A stretch of 38,927 bases of DNA, from positions 1 through 38,927 of the forward strand of contig CACMOJ010000017.1 in the NCBI GenBank assembly GCA_902615325.1, written 5' to 3'. This document shows, one piece after another, positions 26,579-36,040 of this stretch. The notes beneath the pieces were generated by a model, which saw nothing but the letters and a program-made list of their open reading frames with translations, was not told the origin of the DNA and ran no database searches. Position 1 is the first letter of the stretch, and every line of letters starts with the position of its first letter. The stretch comes from an uncultured SAR116 cluster alpha proteobacterium (GTDB lineage Bacteria > Pseudomonadota > Alphaproteobacteria > Puniceispirillales > Marisalimonadaceae). Both the position numbers and the translations under genes were made by a program.

Positions 26579-27403
26579 ATGACCAAAGAAGCTTACAATT
26601 TTAAAAAGAGAAACCTTTTAAATTACGATGAAATGGGAATGATAGATTTTAATAAACTACCACTTTTGTCAGGCGTTTACCCATTTAACACAAAATTTTT
26701 TTCTTTTGATTTAATATGTATAAAAAACGATGACTCTTCTGTTGTAAATTTTTTTTGGAAGGGACATCATGATACTAATTCCCTTGATTTATGGGGTGAG
26801 ATAACAAAAGACAAGGGACTTTACATTGATATTGGAGCTCATACCGGTTTGTATACTATAGTTGGTTTGCTATCCAATCCAGAAAATGTGGTTATTTCAA
26901 TAGAGCCAAGTTTTTTGAATATGGGAAGATTAATTTCAAATTTAAGACTAAATGGACTATTCAAAAATAATTCTCGTTTTTTAGGTGCAGCATCAAAAGT
27001 GTCAGGGCAAGGATTTTTTAAAGTTCATCAAGATTTCTCATTAATGTCAAAAGGAGGTTTGTTGTCTGACAAAGGTGAAAGAGTAGATATAATAAAATTA
27101 GATGACATTCAAATAAATGGTCAAAATAAAATTATAAAGGGTTTAAAAATTGATACAGAAGGTGAAGATTATAACGTTTTATTAGGTGCTGAAAACCTCA
27201 TCAAGGCATTTAAACCTCAAATAATAATAGAAGTTAGGAATGAAAATAAAGAGAAAATTGAACACTTTTTAAAATTGTTTAATTACAAATTTTATTTACT
27301 GGAAGATACTAAAACCCCTATAGATTTAAATGAATTAGATATTTCTAATGTTGAGAACATTTACGCTAAACCTGATGATATTAATAATTCAAATTTTAAA
27401 TAA
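26579..27403 (+). CDS. FkbM-family methyltransferase
   Basis: This 274-residue protein is a SAM-dependent methyltransferase of the FkbM type. Motif I is YIDIGAHTGLYT at residues 82-93, the strand-2 acidic residue is in VVISIEPS, and the family-typical GLKIDTEGEDYNVLLGA appears at about residue 190. FkbM proteins O-methylate sugars or polyketides, and many lie in O-antigen and capsule loci. It starts 49 bases after asnB, and its 3' end overlaps the convergent glycosyltransferase gene by 15 bases. It is likely to methylate a sugar of the glycan made here, but the position is unknown. Confidence 0.86.
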   Translation: MTKEAYNFKKRNLLNYDEMGMIDFNKLPLLSGVYPFNTKFFSFDLICIKNDDSSVVNFFWKGHHDTNSLDLWGEITKDKGLYIDIGAHTGLYTIVGLLSNPENVVISIEPSFLNMGRLISNLRLNGLFKNNSRFLGAASKVSGQGFFKVHQDFSLMSKGGLLSDKGERVDIIKLDDIQINGQNKIIKGLKIDTEGEDYNVLLGAENLIKAFKPQIIIEVRNENKEKIEHFLKLFNYKFYLLEDTKTPIDLNELDISNVENIYAKPDDINNSNFK

Positions 27404-28303
27404 GGATTTAATTACATTGTCTAGTTTATTTTCAAAGTTTTTAAAACTACAATTTACTAAAACGTGTTTTCTTATATCAGTTTTTGAATATTTTTCTAAT
27501 ACATTTTTTAAGAATAAGAAATCAATCTTTTGGTTTTGCATGTATATTATATTAGGAAATTGATAGTGTGTTAATTTAGGATACATCCATTCTTGTAGAA
27601 CAGTAATTCCTCCACAAGCACCAATTTCTTGAGCTAACATGCCCTGAGTTTCTCTATGAGTTGGCAAAAAAATATCAGTTTTTCTGTAATATTTAGTGAT
27701 AGTTTCAAAGGGAACAAAAGCTGCAGATTGAGGTACCCCTTCATTTGGAATTTCAGGGTATAATCTATTTTTTTCAATACCTTTTGATGTGTGATAGAAA
27801 ACATTAATAGGCACATCTGAGTTTCTTATATCCTCAAATATTTTATTAATTGTATTTATTGAAACTTCTCTCTCGTTTTCTGACTGTGCTTTATAGTGAT
27901 CTACATAAACATTTAATTTATTTTTTTCTTGAGAGGGATAAAGATATTCATCTAAAACAAACTTTGGAAGATATTCATAATGTTTATAAAGTTTTGTGTT
28001 TGAAGGACTAAAATAGAAGTATATATCCTCATAATTTCTTCTAGGGTCCATAGAGCTGTCACCCATATCAATTAATTTTTTGCAATATGGAAGAATTTTA
28101 TCCTTATCTAAATTTCTTTTCACTATTGATCTAATTCCTACTAAAATAATTAAATCATATTTTTTTTGGGGATACCCAAATATTTCCTCTACTTCATAAA
28201 GCTTTTTATTTTTATTTAATGCTTTCAAAAAACCCTTCATTATAACTTGTGACCAAGGATCTTTTGCTTCTTCAATAAATTTTGTTAAACAAATTGAGAT
28301 CAT
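27389..28303 (-). CDS. Glycosyltransferase-like protein (GT-B, GT4-type C-terminus)
   Basis: This 304-residue protein has a weak N-terminal half and a C-terminal half of GT4 style. TDIFLPTHRETQGMLAQEIG (about residues 215-235) places the Glu of the E-x7-E donor region next to a glycine-rich turn. It is shorter than most GT4 enzymes. It is the last gene of the minus-strand sulfation cluster, starting 93 bases after the TPR-sulfotransferase. It could make the backbone that is sulfated. Its stop lies 15 bases inside the end of the FkbM gene on the other strand. Confidence 0.62.
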   Translation of the reverse strand: MISICLTKFIEEAKDPWSQVIMKGFLKALNKNKKLYEVEEIFGYPQKKYDLIILVGIRSIVKRNLDKDKILPYCKKLIDMGDSSMDPRRNYEDIYFYFSPSNTKLYKHYEYLPKFVLDEYLYPSQEKNKLNVYVDHYKAQSENEREVSINTINKIFEDIRNSDVPINVFYHTSKGIEKNRLYPEIPNEGVPQSAAFVPFETITKYYRKTDIFLPTHRETQGMLAQEIGACGGITVLQEWMYPKLTHYQFPNIIYMQNQKIDFLFLKNVLEKYSKTDIRKHVLVNCSFKNFENKLDNVIKSLFKI

Positions 28304-28396
28304 TTTTTTATAAAAATAACTCTAAGATTTTTTTTTGATGTAACTTATCTATATTCATATTTATTTTGCGTGTGTTGATATATTTGCAAAGCATTA

Positions 28397-30037
28397 CTAG
28401 TTCAAATTTTTAAAATATTTATCAAGATGATTTTCATAATTTTTCCATTCACTAGAACTATTGTGAAATAAATTTCTTTTTACTTGTGCAAAAGATATTG
28501 TAGATACAAATCTATCTCCTTTGTTAAAATTTAAACAATTATCATCCCATTTTAATTCTAAGTAATGTATCATTTTTTTTACACTATTTTCGAAATCATT
28601 CACCAAATTTTCATAACTAATATTATGAATTTTATGTTTAAAAAAATCATTATAAAAAGACATAATTTTCTTATAGTTAACAAAATATTTTACTGTATTT
28701 TCTAAATTATTTGAAAAGTCATTAGCTCTTCCGCTAAAATTACTTTTGAAATTTGACCAACAAGTTGCTTTTGCATCTCTATGAACATGGATAATTTTCG
28801 CATTAGGAAAACTATGGACAATATACCCTATCCATCTGAAGTTAAGAGGTGTCTTATCAGTAAAAAATTTTAATTTAAGGTTTTCACTATTGATATTTTT
28901 ATAATAATTTATATTCAACAGATTTGCCTTGTCTTTCGAAAATTTTGTACTAAATAAATCTAATTTATATATTTCATTACTCAGAAATTCTAGTTCTCCT
29001 AATGCTTTAATGTCTTTATGCTTTGATAAGATTTGGTCAATTAATGATGTTCCTGATCTTGGCATCCCGACAATGAAAATAGGATTAGATTTTTCCAAGA
29101 GTGTTTGATGATTAATGAATGGATTATCCAAATTTATAATTGAGAATTGTTTATTGAGCATTGGCAAAATTTTATTTTCATTTTCTACATTAAATTCGTA
29201 CATCTTGTCTTTAATTGAATTAGCTTTTTGGTAATAAGAAAATGATTTTTTATATTCTTTTAGATCACCATATATTTTACCGTACGTGAAGTACAAAAAA
29301 ATTTTTTTGTTATCTGATAGTTCGTTTTCATTTATATGAAACATGGACTCAAAAATTTCATCACCTTTTTCATAACTCTTAATTAAATTAATATAAAAAT
29401 AAACTTCTGTGCTATTTGGAAATATTTTTAAATATTCTTGTAAATATTTAATCCCAATATCGTATTCACCTTTTTGTAAGTAAATATTGCCAAGATCTTT
29501 TAGATAATTCAATTGTGTTTTATCGATCGAAATTGCCTTATTTAAGTTTTCAATTGCAAGTTTTGCTTCACCTAACTTAGTATGTAATCTGGCAAGATTG
29601 TAAAATGCTTCATGTTGATTTGGGTTTAAAGTAAGAATTGTATTTAGTACATTTTTTGCTTCATTAATTTTAAGAGTATCGATGTAAACGGCACTTAAAT
29701 TTAAAAGTGGTGCCACATAGTTTTTATTCAGTAAGGATGCTTTTTTAAAATAACAAATTGCCTTTTCAAAATTTTCTATTTTATAAAAAACCAAACCTAA
29801 ATTATTTATCGCATGTTCATAATCTTTTTTGAGATTGATTGCTTCCCTGAATGAAGATTTAGCACTATTGAAATCATTTAGAGTCATTTGTATAGACCCA
29901 AGTATATTATAAGATAATGGAGAATATGGATAATCTTTAATTATTTTTTTTATTTCGATTAGAGCTTTATTTGTATTTCCTGTATTGAAATCATTTATTA
30001 TTTTTTCAAGTAATTGTTTATTTGGATCATTTGTCAT
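28397..30037 (-). CDS. TPR-repeat sulfotransferase
   Basis: Residues about 1-230 are TPR repeats (for example AINNLGLVFYKIENFEKAICYF). The sulfotransferase domain begins near residue 319: the 5'-phosphosulfate loop IVGMPRSGTSLIDQIL has its core at 324-331, and the 3'-phosphate site HVHRDAKATCWSNF spans Arg420 and Ser428. The C-terminal block with FVSTISFAQVKRN and SSEWKNYENHL is typical of the bacterial TPR-sulfotransferase group related to tyrosylprotein sulfotransferases. It transfers sulfate from PAPS to a protein or glycan; the acceptor is unknown. It lies 54 bases after cysNC on the same strand, which would supply its PAPS. Length 546; no signal peptide. Confidence 0.9.
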   Translation of the reverse strand: MTNDPNKQLLEKIINDFNTGNTNKALIEIKKIIKDYPYSPLSYNILGSIQMTLNDFNSAKSSFREAINLKKDYEHAINNLGLVFYKIENFEKAICYFKKASLLNKNYVAPLLNLSAVYIDTLKINEAKNVLNTILTLNPNQHEAFYNLARLHTKLGEAKLAIENLNKAISIDKTQLNYLKDLGNIYLQKGEYDIGIKYLQEYLKIFPNSTEVYFYINLIKSYEKGDEIFESMFHINENELSDNKKIFLYFTYGKIYGDLKEYKKSFSYYQKANSIKDKMYEFNVENENKILPMLNKQFSIINLDNPFINHQTLLEKSNPIFIVGMPRSGTSLIDQILSKHKDIKALGELEFLSNEIYKLDLFSTKFSKDKANLLNINYYKNINSENLKLKFFTDKTPLNFRWIGYIVHSFPNAKIIHVHRDAKATCWSNFKSNFSGRANDFSNNLENTVKYFVNYKKIMSFYNDFFKHKIHNISYENLVNDFENSVKKMIHYLELKWDDNCLNFNKGDRFVSTISFAQVKRNLFHNSSSEWKNYENHLDKYFKNLN

Positions 30038-30091
30038 TTTGAAAAATATATTTAAGTTAAAACCATGTAAAAATGTAATTAAAAATATAAA

Positions 30092-31954
30092 TCATAAAAA
30101 CAAAAATTTTTTTGATTTTAAATAAGTAATTACTTTTTTAGCGCATTCTTTGGGTGAACTGTTAACGGTTTTTAATTTTAATTCTGGATTTTCTGGAATT
30201 TCGTAAGGACTATCGATTCCTGTGAAGTTTGGTAATTTGCCTGACCTAGCTTTTTTATATAAACCTTTAGGATCCCTCCTTTCTGCTATTTCTAAAGGTG
30301 TATCGACAAATACTTCTATAAATTCATTTTCATTTACTAAATTTCTAACTAATTTTCTTTCAGATTTAAAAGGAGAAATAAATGACACTATTGTCAATAT
30401 ACCTGATTCAACCATTAGTTTAGAAACTTCACCAATCCTTCTTATATTTTCAACTCTGTCTGCATCAGTAAAACCAAGATCTTTATTAAGACCACTACGT
30501 ATATTATCGCCATCTAATAAGGTTGTGTGTATTTGTAGATCATAAAGTTCTTTTTCAAGAATATTTGCTATTGTCGATTTTCCAGATCCTGAAATACCTG
30601 TAAACCAAATTATGCATGGTTTATGATTTTTTAATTTAGATCTTTTTTCTTTATCAATAATAAAATTTTGAGAAAAAATGTTTGAAGATCTTCTTAATGC
30701 AAAATTTATTTTACCTGCTCCACACGTTGAATTTGTTTCAGGATCAATAACTATAAATGAACCAAGTGCTCTGTTAATCTCATATTTTTCATAAACAACT
30801 TTGTGCTCAAAAATAATATCGCAACATGCAATATCATTCAAATCTAATGTCTTAGACATTAATTTTTGAAAATTGTTAATATCGTACTTATACTTGATGA
30901 AAATTTTTGCTTTTAGTAGTCGGCATTCCATTTTTATAAAATAAGTTCTACCTGGAAAAAAAGATTTTACATCCATCCATATTAAATCAATTCTAAATTG
31001 GTCTGATATTTCGCAAGTATTGTTTTTGTCTACTATAAAATCACCTCTTGATATATCGATATGGTCATTTAAAGTAAAAGTAACAGAACTTGGGGTAATT
31101 GCATTTTGAATTTCTTTTTTTTCTTTTGGTGCAATAATTTTTTTTATTGTTGTACTAAAACCAGATGGAAGTACTGTAACCTTTTGATTTTTGCACATTT
31201 TTCCCGAAACTATTGTTCCTGAATAACCTCTAAAATCATTAACACTTCTTATGACATATTGTATGGGAATTCTTAAGGGTCTTTTATAATCAGTATCATC
31301 TTCCAAATTTTCTAAGTAATCTAAAAGGTTTTGACCATTATACCAAAAAATTTTTTTTGAATTTTTTGTTACATTATCGCCATCAAGAGCTGAAATAGGT
31401 ATTGAATAAATAGATTTAAATTTTAATTCTTTTGAAAATTTGAGGAAAGTCTCTTTGATTTTTTTATATATAACTTCATCATATTGAATAAGGTCTAACT
31501 TATTGATAGCTAAAACTATATTTTTTATACCCAGAAGTGATAATATAAAACTATGTCTCCTAGTCTGTTTTAAAATACCTTTTTTTGCATCTACAATTAA
31601 AATTCCAACTGAAGCAGTTGAGGCGCCTGTTACCATATTTCTAGTGTATTGTTCGTGTCCTGGAGTATCAGCCAGTATCATTTTTCTTTTTTTTGTAGAA
31701 AGAAATCTATAAGCTACATCAATTGTTATTCCTTGCTCTCTTTCAGCCGATAAACCATCAACTAAAAGTGAGAAATCTAATTTGTTTTCTTGCGTTCCGA
31801 ACTTAGTATTTTCTTCATGAAAAATCTTTAATTGATCAGCATACAATTTTTTTGTTTCGTATAGTAATCTACCAATCAATGTAGATTTTCCATCGTCTAC
31901 GGATCCGCAAATAATAATTCTTAAATGTTTGTTATAATCTTTTTTAATGGTCAA
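30092..31954 (-). CDS. cysNC: Bifunctional sulfate adenylyltransferase subunit 1 / adenylylsulfate kinase
   Basis: This 620-residue fusion has an EF-Tu-like GTPase (CysN) and a C-terminal APS kinase (CysC). CysN shows the P-loop GSVDDGKST at residues 17-25, [17 protein letters not shown], and NKLDL for guanine. CysC has its P-loop GISGSGKST at 453-461, followed by [28 protein letters not shown] and the phosphate-binding [18 protein letters not shown]. Together with CysD it makes APS from sulfate and ATP, then phosphorylates it to PAPS. It follows cysD by 20 bases and precedes the TPR-sulfotransferase. The NodQ-like fusion is well known; no PAPS reductase is near. Confidence 0.96.
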   Translation of the reverse strand: MTIKKDYNKHLRIIICGSVDDGKSTLIGRLLYETKKLYADQLKIFHEENTKFGTQENKLDFSLLVDGLSAEREQGITIDVAYRFLSTKKRKMILADTPGHEQYTRNMVTGASTASVGILIVDAKKGILKQTRRHSFILSLLGIKNIVLAINKLDLIQYDEVIYKKIKETFLKFSKELKFKSIYSIPISALDGDNVTKNSKKIFWYNGQNLLDYLENLEDDTDYKRPLRIPIQYVIRSVNDFRGYSGTIVSGKMCKNQKVTVLPSGFSTTIKKIIAPKEKKEIQNAITPSSVTFTLNDHIDISRGDFIVDKNNTCEISDQFRIDLIWMDVKSFFPGRTYFIKMECRLLKAKIFIKYKYDINNFQKLMSKTLDLNDIACCDIIFEHKVVYEKYEINRALGSFIVIDPETNSTCGAGKINFALRRSSNIFSQNFIIDKEKRSKLKNHKPCIIWFTGISGSGKSTIANILEKELYDLQIHTTLLDGDNIRSGLNKDLGFTDADRVENIRRIGEVSKLMVESGILTIVSFISPFKSERKLVRNLVNENEFIEVFVDTPLEIAERRDPKGLYKKARSGKLPNFTGIDSPYEIPENPELKLKTVNSSPKECAKKVITYLKSKKFLFL

Positions 31955-31974
31955 TACTCTTCCGAAAATTAAAA

Positions 31975-32862
31975 TTAAAAATATCCATCTTTCTTTTTTT
32001 CTTCCATACTGGAAGATGGGTCTTTATCAATTATTCTTCCAATTCTTTCTGAACTAGATGCCCTTAACGTTTCATCAGCAATCCCCTTTAAAGTAGTTGC
32101 ATTAGATCTTATTGCTCCAGTTAAAGGATAGCATCCCAAAGTCCTAAACCTGATCATTTCTAATTTTGGTTCATCTCTATGTTTTAGTGGTAAGCGCTCA
32201 TCGTCAACCATAATTAACTGTCCATCTCTTTCAACAACTTTTCTTTTCTTGGCAAAATACAAAGATGGAATTTTTATATTTTCTTTTAAAATATACTCCC
32301 ATATATCTATTTCGGTCCAATTAGATAAAGGAAAAACTCTAATACTTTCGTCAGAATTTTTATTAAGATTATATAAACTCCATAATTCAGGTCGTTGATT
32401 TTTTGGGTTCCACAAATGAGACTTTGATCTAAATGAAAAAATTCTTTCTTTGGATCTTGATTTTTCCTCGTCTCTCCTGGCACCTCCGAAAGCCACGTCA
32501 AATTTGTATTTGGTTAATGCTTGTTTCAATGCGTCAGTTTTCATAATCTTTGTATGAATTTCGCTTCCATGAGTGATAGGAGAAATTTTTTTATAAATGC
32601 CCTCTTTATTAGTATGAACTAATAAATCTAAACCTCGTTCATTCATTATTTTATCTCTAAATTTAATCATTTCTCTGAATTTCCATTTTGTATCTATGTG
32701 TAAAAATTTAAATGGTGGTTTTGCAGGGTAAAAAGCTTTTATTGCTAAATGAAGCATTACTGAGCTATCTTTACCTACAGAATACAAGAATACTGGATTT
32801 TTAGCTTCAGACAGTACTTCTCTAAAAATATAAATAGCTTCAGATTCTAAATAATTAATCAT
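31975..32862 (-). CDS. cysD: Sulfate adenylyltransferase subunit 2
   Basis: CysD is the catalytic PP-loop subunit that joins sulfate to AMP, coupled to GTP hydrolysis by CysN. The PP-loop is [12 protein letters not shown] at about residues 28-39, in which the classic SGGxDS reads SVGKDSS as is normal for CysD. Conserved blocks include [32 protein letters not shown], and [13 protein letters not shown] near the C-terminus. The length of 295 residues is usual. It is the first gene of the minus-strand cluster, with about 315 bases upstream before xthA. That gap contains an operator-like inverted repeat. Confidence 0.95.
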   Translation of the reverse strand: MINYLESEAIYIFREVLSEAKNPVFLYSVGKDSSVMLHLAIKAFYPAKPPFKFLHIDTKWKFREMIKFRDKIMNERGLDLLVHTNKEGIYKKISPITHGSEIHTKIMKTDALKQALTKYKFDVAFGGARRDEEKSRSKERIFSFRSKSHLWNPKNQRPELWSLYNLNKNSDESIRVFPLSNWTEIDIWEYILKENIKIPSLYFAKKRKVVERDGQLIMVDDERLPLKHRDEPKLEMIRFRTLGCYPLTGAIRSNATTLKGIADETLRASSSERIGRIIDKDPSSSMEEKKKDGYF

Positions 32863-33177
32863 ATACTTTATGTAAATTTATTTAATATTAAAAATATAAC
32901 TTAAATTTTGAAAATTTCAGTTAAATATTTGGGTCTCTTATAAAAAATACTAGAAGCTCCTTTATTGTTATTTCAATTTATGTTGTCTGTTCAACTTAAT
33001 TAAAAAATGTATTAAATCTTAAAATACATATATTTAAAAAATTTGACAACCTGTCAAATATTTATCAAGTATGTTTAATTATTTTAATTTTGTTAATATC
33101 TATTTGCCGTCATTAAATTATTGTATTATGAAGTTGTAGATAGTTTGAATGATTCAACAGTTACCTATAGGATTTTA
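32863..33177. other. Divergent intergenic region between cysD and xthA
   Basis: About 315 AT-rich bases separate the starts of the minus-strand cysD and the plus-strand xthA. I see no RNA gene or riboswitch core in it. The one outstanding element is the inverted repeat at 33041-33059. Plus-strand codons from 33121 are in frame with xthA, but without family similarity, so the xthA start is placed at 33178. Confidence 0.6.
33041..33059. promoter_or_regulatory. Operator-like inverted repeat ATTTGACA-ACC-TGTCAAAT
   Basis: Two perfect 8-base arms, ATTTGACA and TGTCAAAT, flank a 3-base centre in the divergent region between cysD (start 178 bases left) and xthA (start 118 bases right). The left arm contains a consensus -35 hexamer (TTGACA) for rightward transcription. 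A symmetric site of 19 bases is the size of a dimeric repressor operator. No regulator gene is present in the window, so its ligand and target gene are unknown. Confidence 0.45.
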
Positions 33178-33963
33178 ATGAGAATTGCTACTTGGAACAT
33201 TAACTCGATAAGATTGAGAATTGCTAATGTTATTCGTTTTGTCCAAAAGTATAATGTAGATGTTTTATGTTTGCAGGAGACAAAAACAGAGGATAAATTT
33301 TTTCCAATTGATGAGCTAAAAGAAATAGGTATGGATTTTTGTAATTTTAGAGGTGAAAAATCATATAATGGAGTTGCTATATTATCAAAAATTCCTGTAT
33401 TAGATCAAAGTTATTTGAATTGGTGTGAATTAAATGATGCCAGGCATATATCGGTAAAATTAAAGAATAATATTATAATTCATAATTTTTATGTACCAGC
33501 TGGAGGAGATGTTCCAGACGTCACTATTAATAAAAAGTTTGATCATAAAATAAGGTTTGTCAGAGAAATGATGGAATATTTTAAAAAATAAAAAAAAAAA
33601 AATACAATTCTAGTTGGTGATTTAAATATAGCCCCTTTTGAAAATGATGTTTGGTCTCATAGACAATTGTTAAATGTTGTATCACATACGCCAACTGAAA
33701 CAGAACTATTAACTAAACTCATTGAGGATTTAAATTGGGTTGATGTTGGAAGAAAATATATTTCAAAAGATAAAAAATTATATTCATGGTGGTCGTATAG
33801 AAATAAGGATTGGAAAAAATCTAATAGAGGGAGAAGGTTAGATCATATTTGGGTTTCAAAAGATTTAGATTCTAAATTAAAATCATTTTTAAGTTGCAAA
33901 GATATTAGAGATTGGGAAAAACCTTCAGATCATGTGCCATTAATTTTAGAGTTATCTACATGA
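33178..33963 (+). pseudogene. xthA: Exodeoxyribonuclease III, interrupted by an in-frame TAA
   Basis: The frame from ATG 33178 to TGA 33963 encodes a 261-codon exonuclease III/AP endonuclease, full family length, except for a TAA at 33589-33591. The first part (137 codons) has MRIATWNINSIRLR and LCLQETK with the metal-binding Glu. The second part, in the same frame, has TILVGDLNIAP with the catalytic Asp and Asn and ends with the SDHVPLIL histidine. The stop lies within an A-tract (six A, one T, then twelve A before the next T), so one A-to-T change of a Lys codon explains it. The truncated product would lack the catalytic centre. A sequencing error cannot be excluded. The last bases overlap dapF by ATGA. 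Confidence 0.85.
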
Positions 33964-34775
33964 AGTATTTTGAGTTTATAAAAATGCACGGTTTAGGAAA
34001 TGACTTTGTAATAATTGACAAAAGTGAAAACAATGTGGAAATTGTAAGCAAAGAAACATTAAAAAAAATAAGCTCAAGAAATTTTGGTGTTGGTTGTGAC
34101 CAAATTTTAATTATTGAGAGTAATGATTATAAAAAAGCTGAAGTAACTATCTTCAATAAGGATGGTTCAGAGGCAGGGGCATGTGGGAATGGTGTAAGAT
34201 GTGTTGCCTCATACCTAATGAATAAAAATAATACTAGTAAAATTAAAATAAAAACTATATCTGGAAATTTAGATTGTTGGATTGAAAATAAAAATTGTTT
34301 TGTAAATATGGGGAAACCTATATTTGAATGGACACAAATACCACTTTTAAGAAAAATTGAATCACAAATTATTAAAATTGATCAATTCGAGTTATATTGC
34401 CTGTCAATGGGTAACCCTCATAGTGTAATCTTTTTTGAAGATGAAAATGCACTGAATAAAGTTGATATAGAGAGAGTAGGTAAGAAAATACAGAACAATG
34501 AAAATTTTCCAGAAAGTGTAAACGTTGAGTTTGCTACTGTATTAAAAGACAAAACAATTAGAATGAAAGTATGGGAAAGAGGATCTGGGAGAACTTTAGC
34601 TTGTGGATCAGGAGCTTGTGCAACTCTTGTGGCTGCTAGACAGAAAAATATTTCACTAAGAAAGAATGATATAATTCTTGATGGTGGTAAATTGACAATT
34701 AATTGGCTTGATAATGATGATGTTATAATGTCTGGAGAAGTTAATCTAGTGTTTAAGGGTAATTTTTTACTATGA
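33960..34775 (+). CDS. dapF: Diaminopimelate epimerase
   Basis: DapF converts LL- to meso-diaminopimelate for lysine and peptidoglycan. With the start at ATG 33960 the protein has 271 residues and opens MKYFEFIKMHGLGNDFV, as in homologues. A longer frame from 33912 would add 16 unrelated residues. The two catalytic cysteines are Cys75 in GACGNGVRC and Cys215 in ACGSGACA. The start overlaps the xthA stop and the end overlaps the mtaB start, both as ATGA, so the genes are translationally coupled. The upstream pathway enzyme dapC is at 15831-17039. Confidence 0.95.
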   Translation: MKYFEFIKMHGLGNDFVIIDKSENNVEIVSKETLKKISSRNFGVGCDQILIIESNDYKKAEVTIFNKDGSEAGACGNGVRCVASYLMNKNNTSKIKIKTISGNLDCWIENKNCFVNMGKPIFEWTQIPLLRKIESQIIKIDQFELYCLSMGNPHSVIFFEDENALNKVDIERVGKKIQNNENFPESVNVEFATVLKDKTIRMKVWERGSGRTLACGSGACATLVAARQKNISLRKNDIILDGGKLTINWLDNDDVIMSGEVNLVFKGNFLL

Positions 34776-36037
34776 ACAAATCACCAAATAAAGTAATTAC
34801 TTTCGGTTGTAGACTTAATAATTTAGAATCAGAGTTAATTGATCATCAACTAAAACAACATTCGATTGATAAAAATGTTTTTGTATTTAACACTTGTGCA
34901 GTTACATCAGAGGCAGAAAGAAAAGCAAGACAAAGTATTAGAAAAATTAAAAAAGAAAATCCAAATGCAAAAATAGTTGTAACGGGTTGTTCTGCCCAAA
35001 TAGATCCCAACAAATGGCTGCAAATGGAAGAAGTATCAAATGTCATTGGAAATTTAGAAAAAACTAAAAAAGAGTTTTGGAAAAAATTTTCTTTAGATCA
35101 AGATAATGAATTAATCACTTCTGACATTATGTCTGTAAAGCAAGATAAAACTGACTTTTCAGGTTTGATTAAACAAAAATCAAGGTATTTTTTGCAAATT
35201 CAAAATGGGTGTGATCATCGTTGTACTTTTTGTATTATACCTTATGGAAGAGGAAATAGTAGATCTGTAAGTGTAGATAAAATCTTGGATAATGTTAATG
35301 AAGCTCTTGAAAATAATTTTAAGGAAATTGTTCTGACAGGTGTAGATTTAACATCTTGGGGCAAAGAATTATCAGGGAAAGGTAATTCACTTGGTTTAAT
35401 TGTAAAGAAAATTCTAAAGGAATTTAAAAATCTTCCTAGACTCAGGGTATCTTCCATTGACCCAGCTGAAATAGATTATGAATTAATGGAAGTTCTTGAA
35501 CATGATCATAGATTAATGCCACATTTACATTTATCAATACAACATGGTGATGACTTAATTTTGAAAAGAATGAAAAGAAGGCATCTTTGCAGAGATGTAA
35601 TTAATTTGATTAATGAGTCTAGAAGAAGAAGGCCAAAAATTACTTTTGGTGCTGACATTATATCAGGATTTCCAACTGAAAGTATGCAAGCTCATAAAAA
35701 TACTTTGAAGTTAATTAAGGAAGCAAACATAAATTTTGTACATGTATTCCCTTTCTCACCTAGAGAAAAAACCCCAGCCTCAAAAATGAAAATGCTCTCG
35801 AGTGAAGTGATAACTGAAAGAGCAAAAGAAATTAGAGAACTTGGTCATGAGAAAAAAATAAATTATTTTAAATCAATCATTAATACTCATAAGAAAGTTT
35901 TAATTGAAGACGGTAATAAAGGCTATACAGAGTGTTTTTCAAAAGTCCAAATCAATGAAAATATTTTATCAGGATCTATTGTTGATGTTAAAATAATATC
36001 ATCAAATTCTAATAATTTAAATGGGATATTATTATAA
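34772..36037 (+). CDS. mtaB: tRNA (N6-threonylcarbamoyladenosine-37-C2)-methylthiotransferase
   Basis: MtaB is a radical-SAM enzyme that adds a methylthio group to t6A at position 37 of ANN-decoding tRNAs. The N-terminal UPF0004 domain has its cluster cysteines Cys13 (TFGCRLN), Cys42 (FNTCAVT) and the TGCSAQ cysteine. The radical-SAM CxxxCxxC follows in GCDHRCTFCIIPYGRG. A TRAM-like C-terminus follows with KVLIEDGNKGYTE. The CRLN/ANR-style N-terminus separates it from MiaB and RimO. The length of 421 residues is normal. It overlaps dapF by 4 bases, with ftsY 3 bases downstream. Confidence 0.92.
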   Translation: MNKSPNKVITFGCRLNNLESELIDHQLKQHSIDKNVFVFNTCAVTSEAERKARQSIRKIKKENPNAKIVVTGCSAQIDPNKWLQMEEVSNVIGNLEKTKKEFWKKFSLDQDNELITSDIMSVKQDKTDFSGLIKQKSRYFLQIQNGCDHRCTFCIIPYGRGNSRSVSVDKILDNVNEALENNFKEIVLTGVDLTSWGKELSGKGNSLGLIVKKILKEFKNLPRLRVSSIDPAEIDYELMEVLEHDHRLMPHLHLSIQHGDDLILKRMKRRHLCRDVINLINESRRRRPKITFGADIISGFPTESMQAHKNTLKLIKEANINFVHVFPFSPREKTPASKMKMLSSEVITERAKEIRELGHEKKINYFKSIINTHKKVLIEDGNKGYTECFSKVQINENILSGSIVDVKIISSNSNNLNGILL

Positions 36038-36040
36038 TAT

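Noticed and set aside
33121-33177. Upstream extension of xthA by 19 codons
   Set aside because: The extension has no family similarity, and MRIATWNINS is the usual start of exonuclease III, so ATG 33178 was chosen.
33589-33591. Alternative genetic code (TAA read as an amino acid)
   Set aside because: TAA ends many intact genes in the window, for example ugd, proX and ftsY.
33667-33963. Second half of xthA as an independent gene starting at ATG 33667
   Set aside because: The conserved GDLN motif lies upstream of that ATG in the same frame, so this is the tail of a broken gene.
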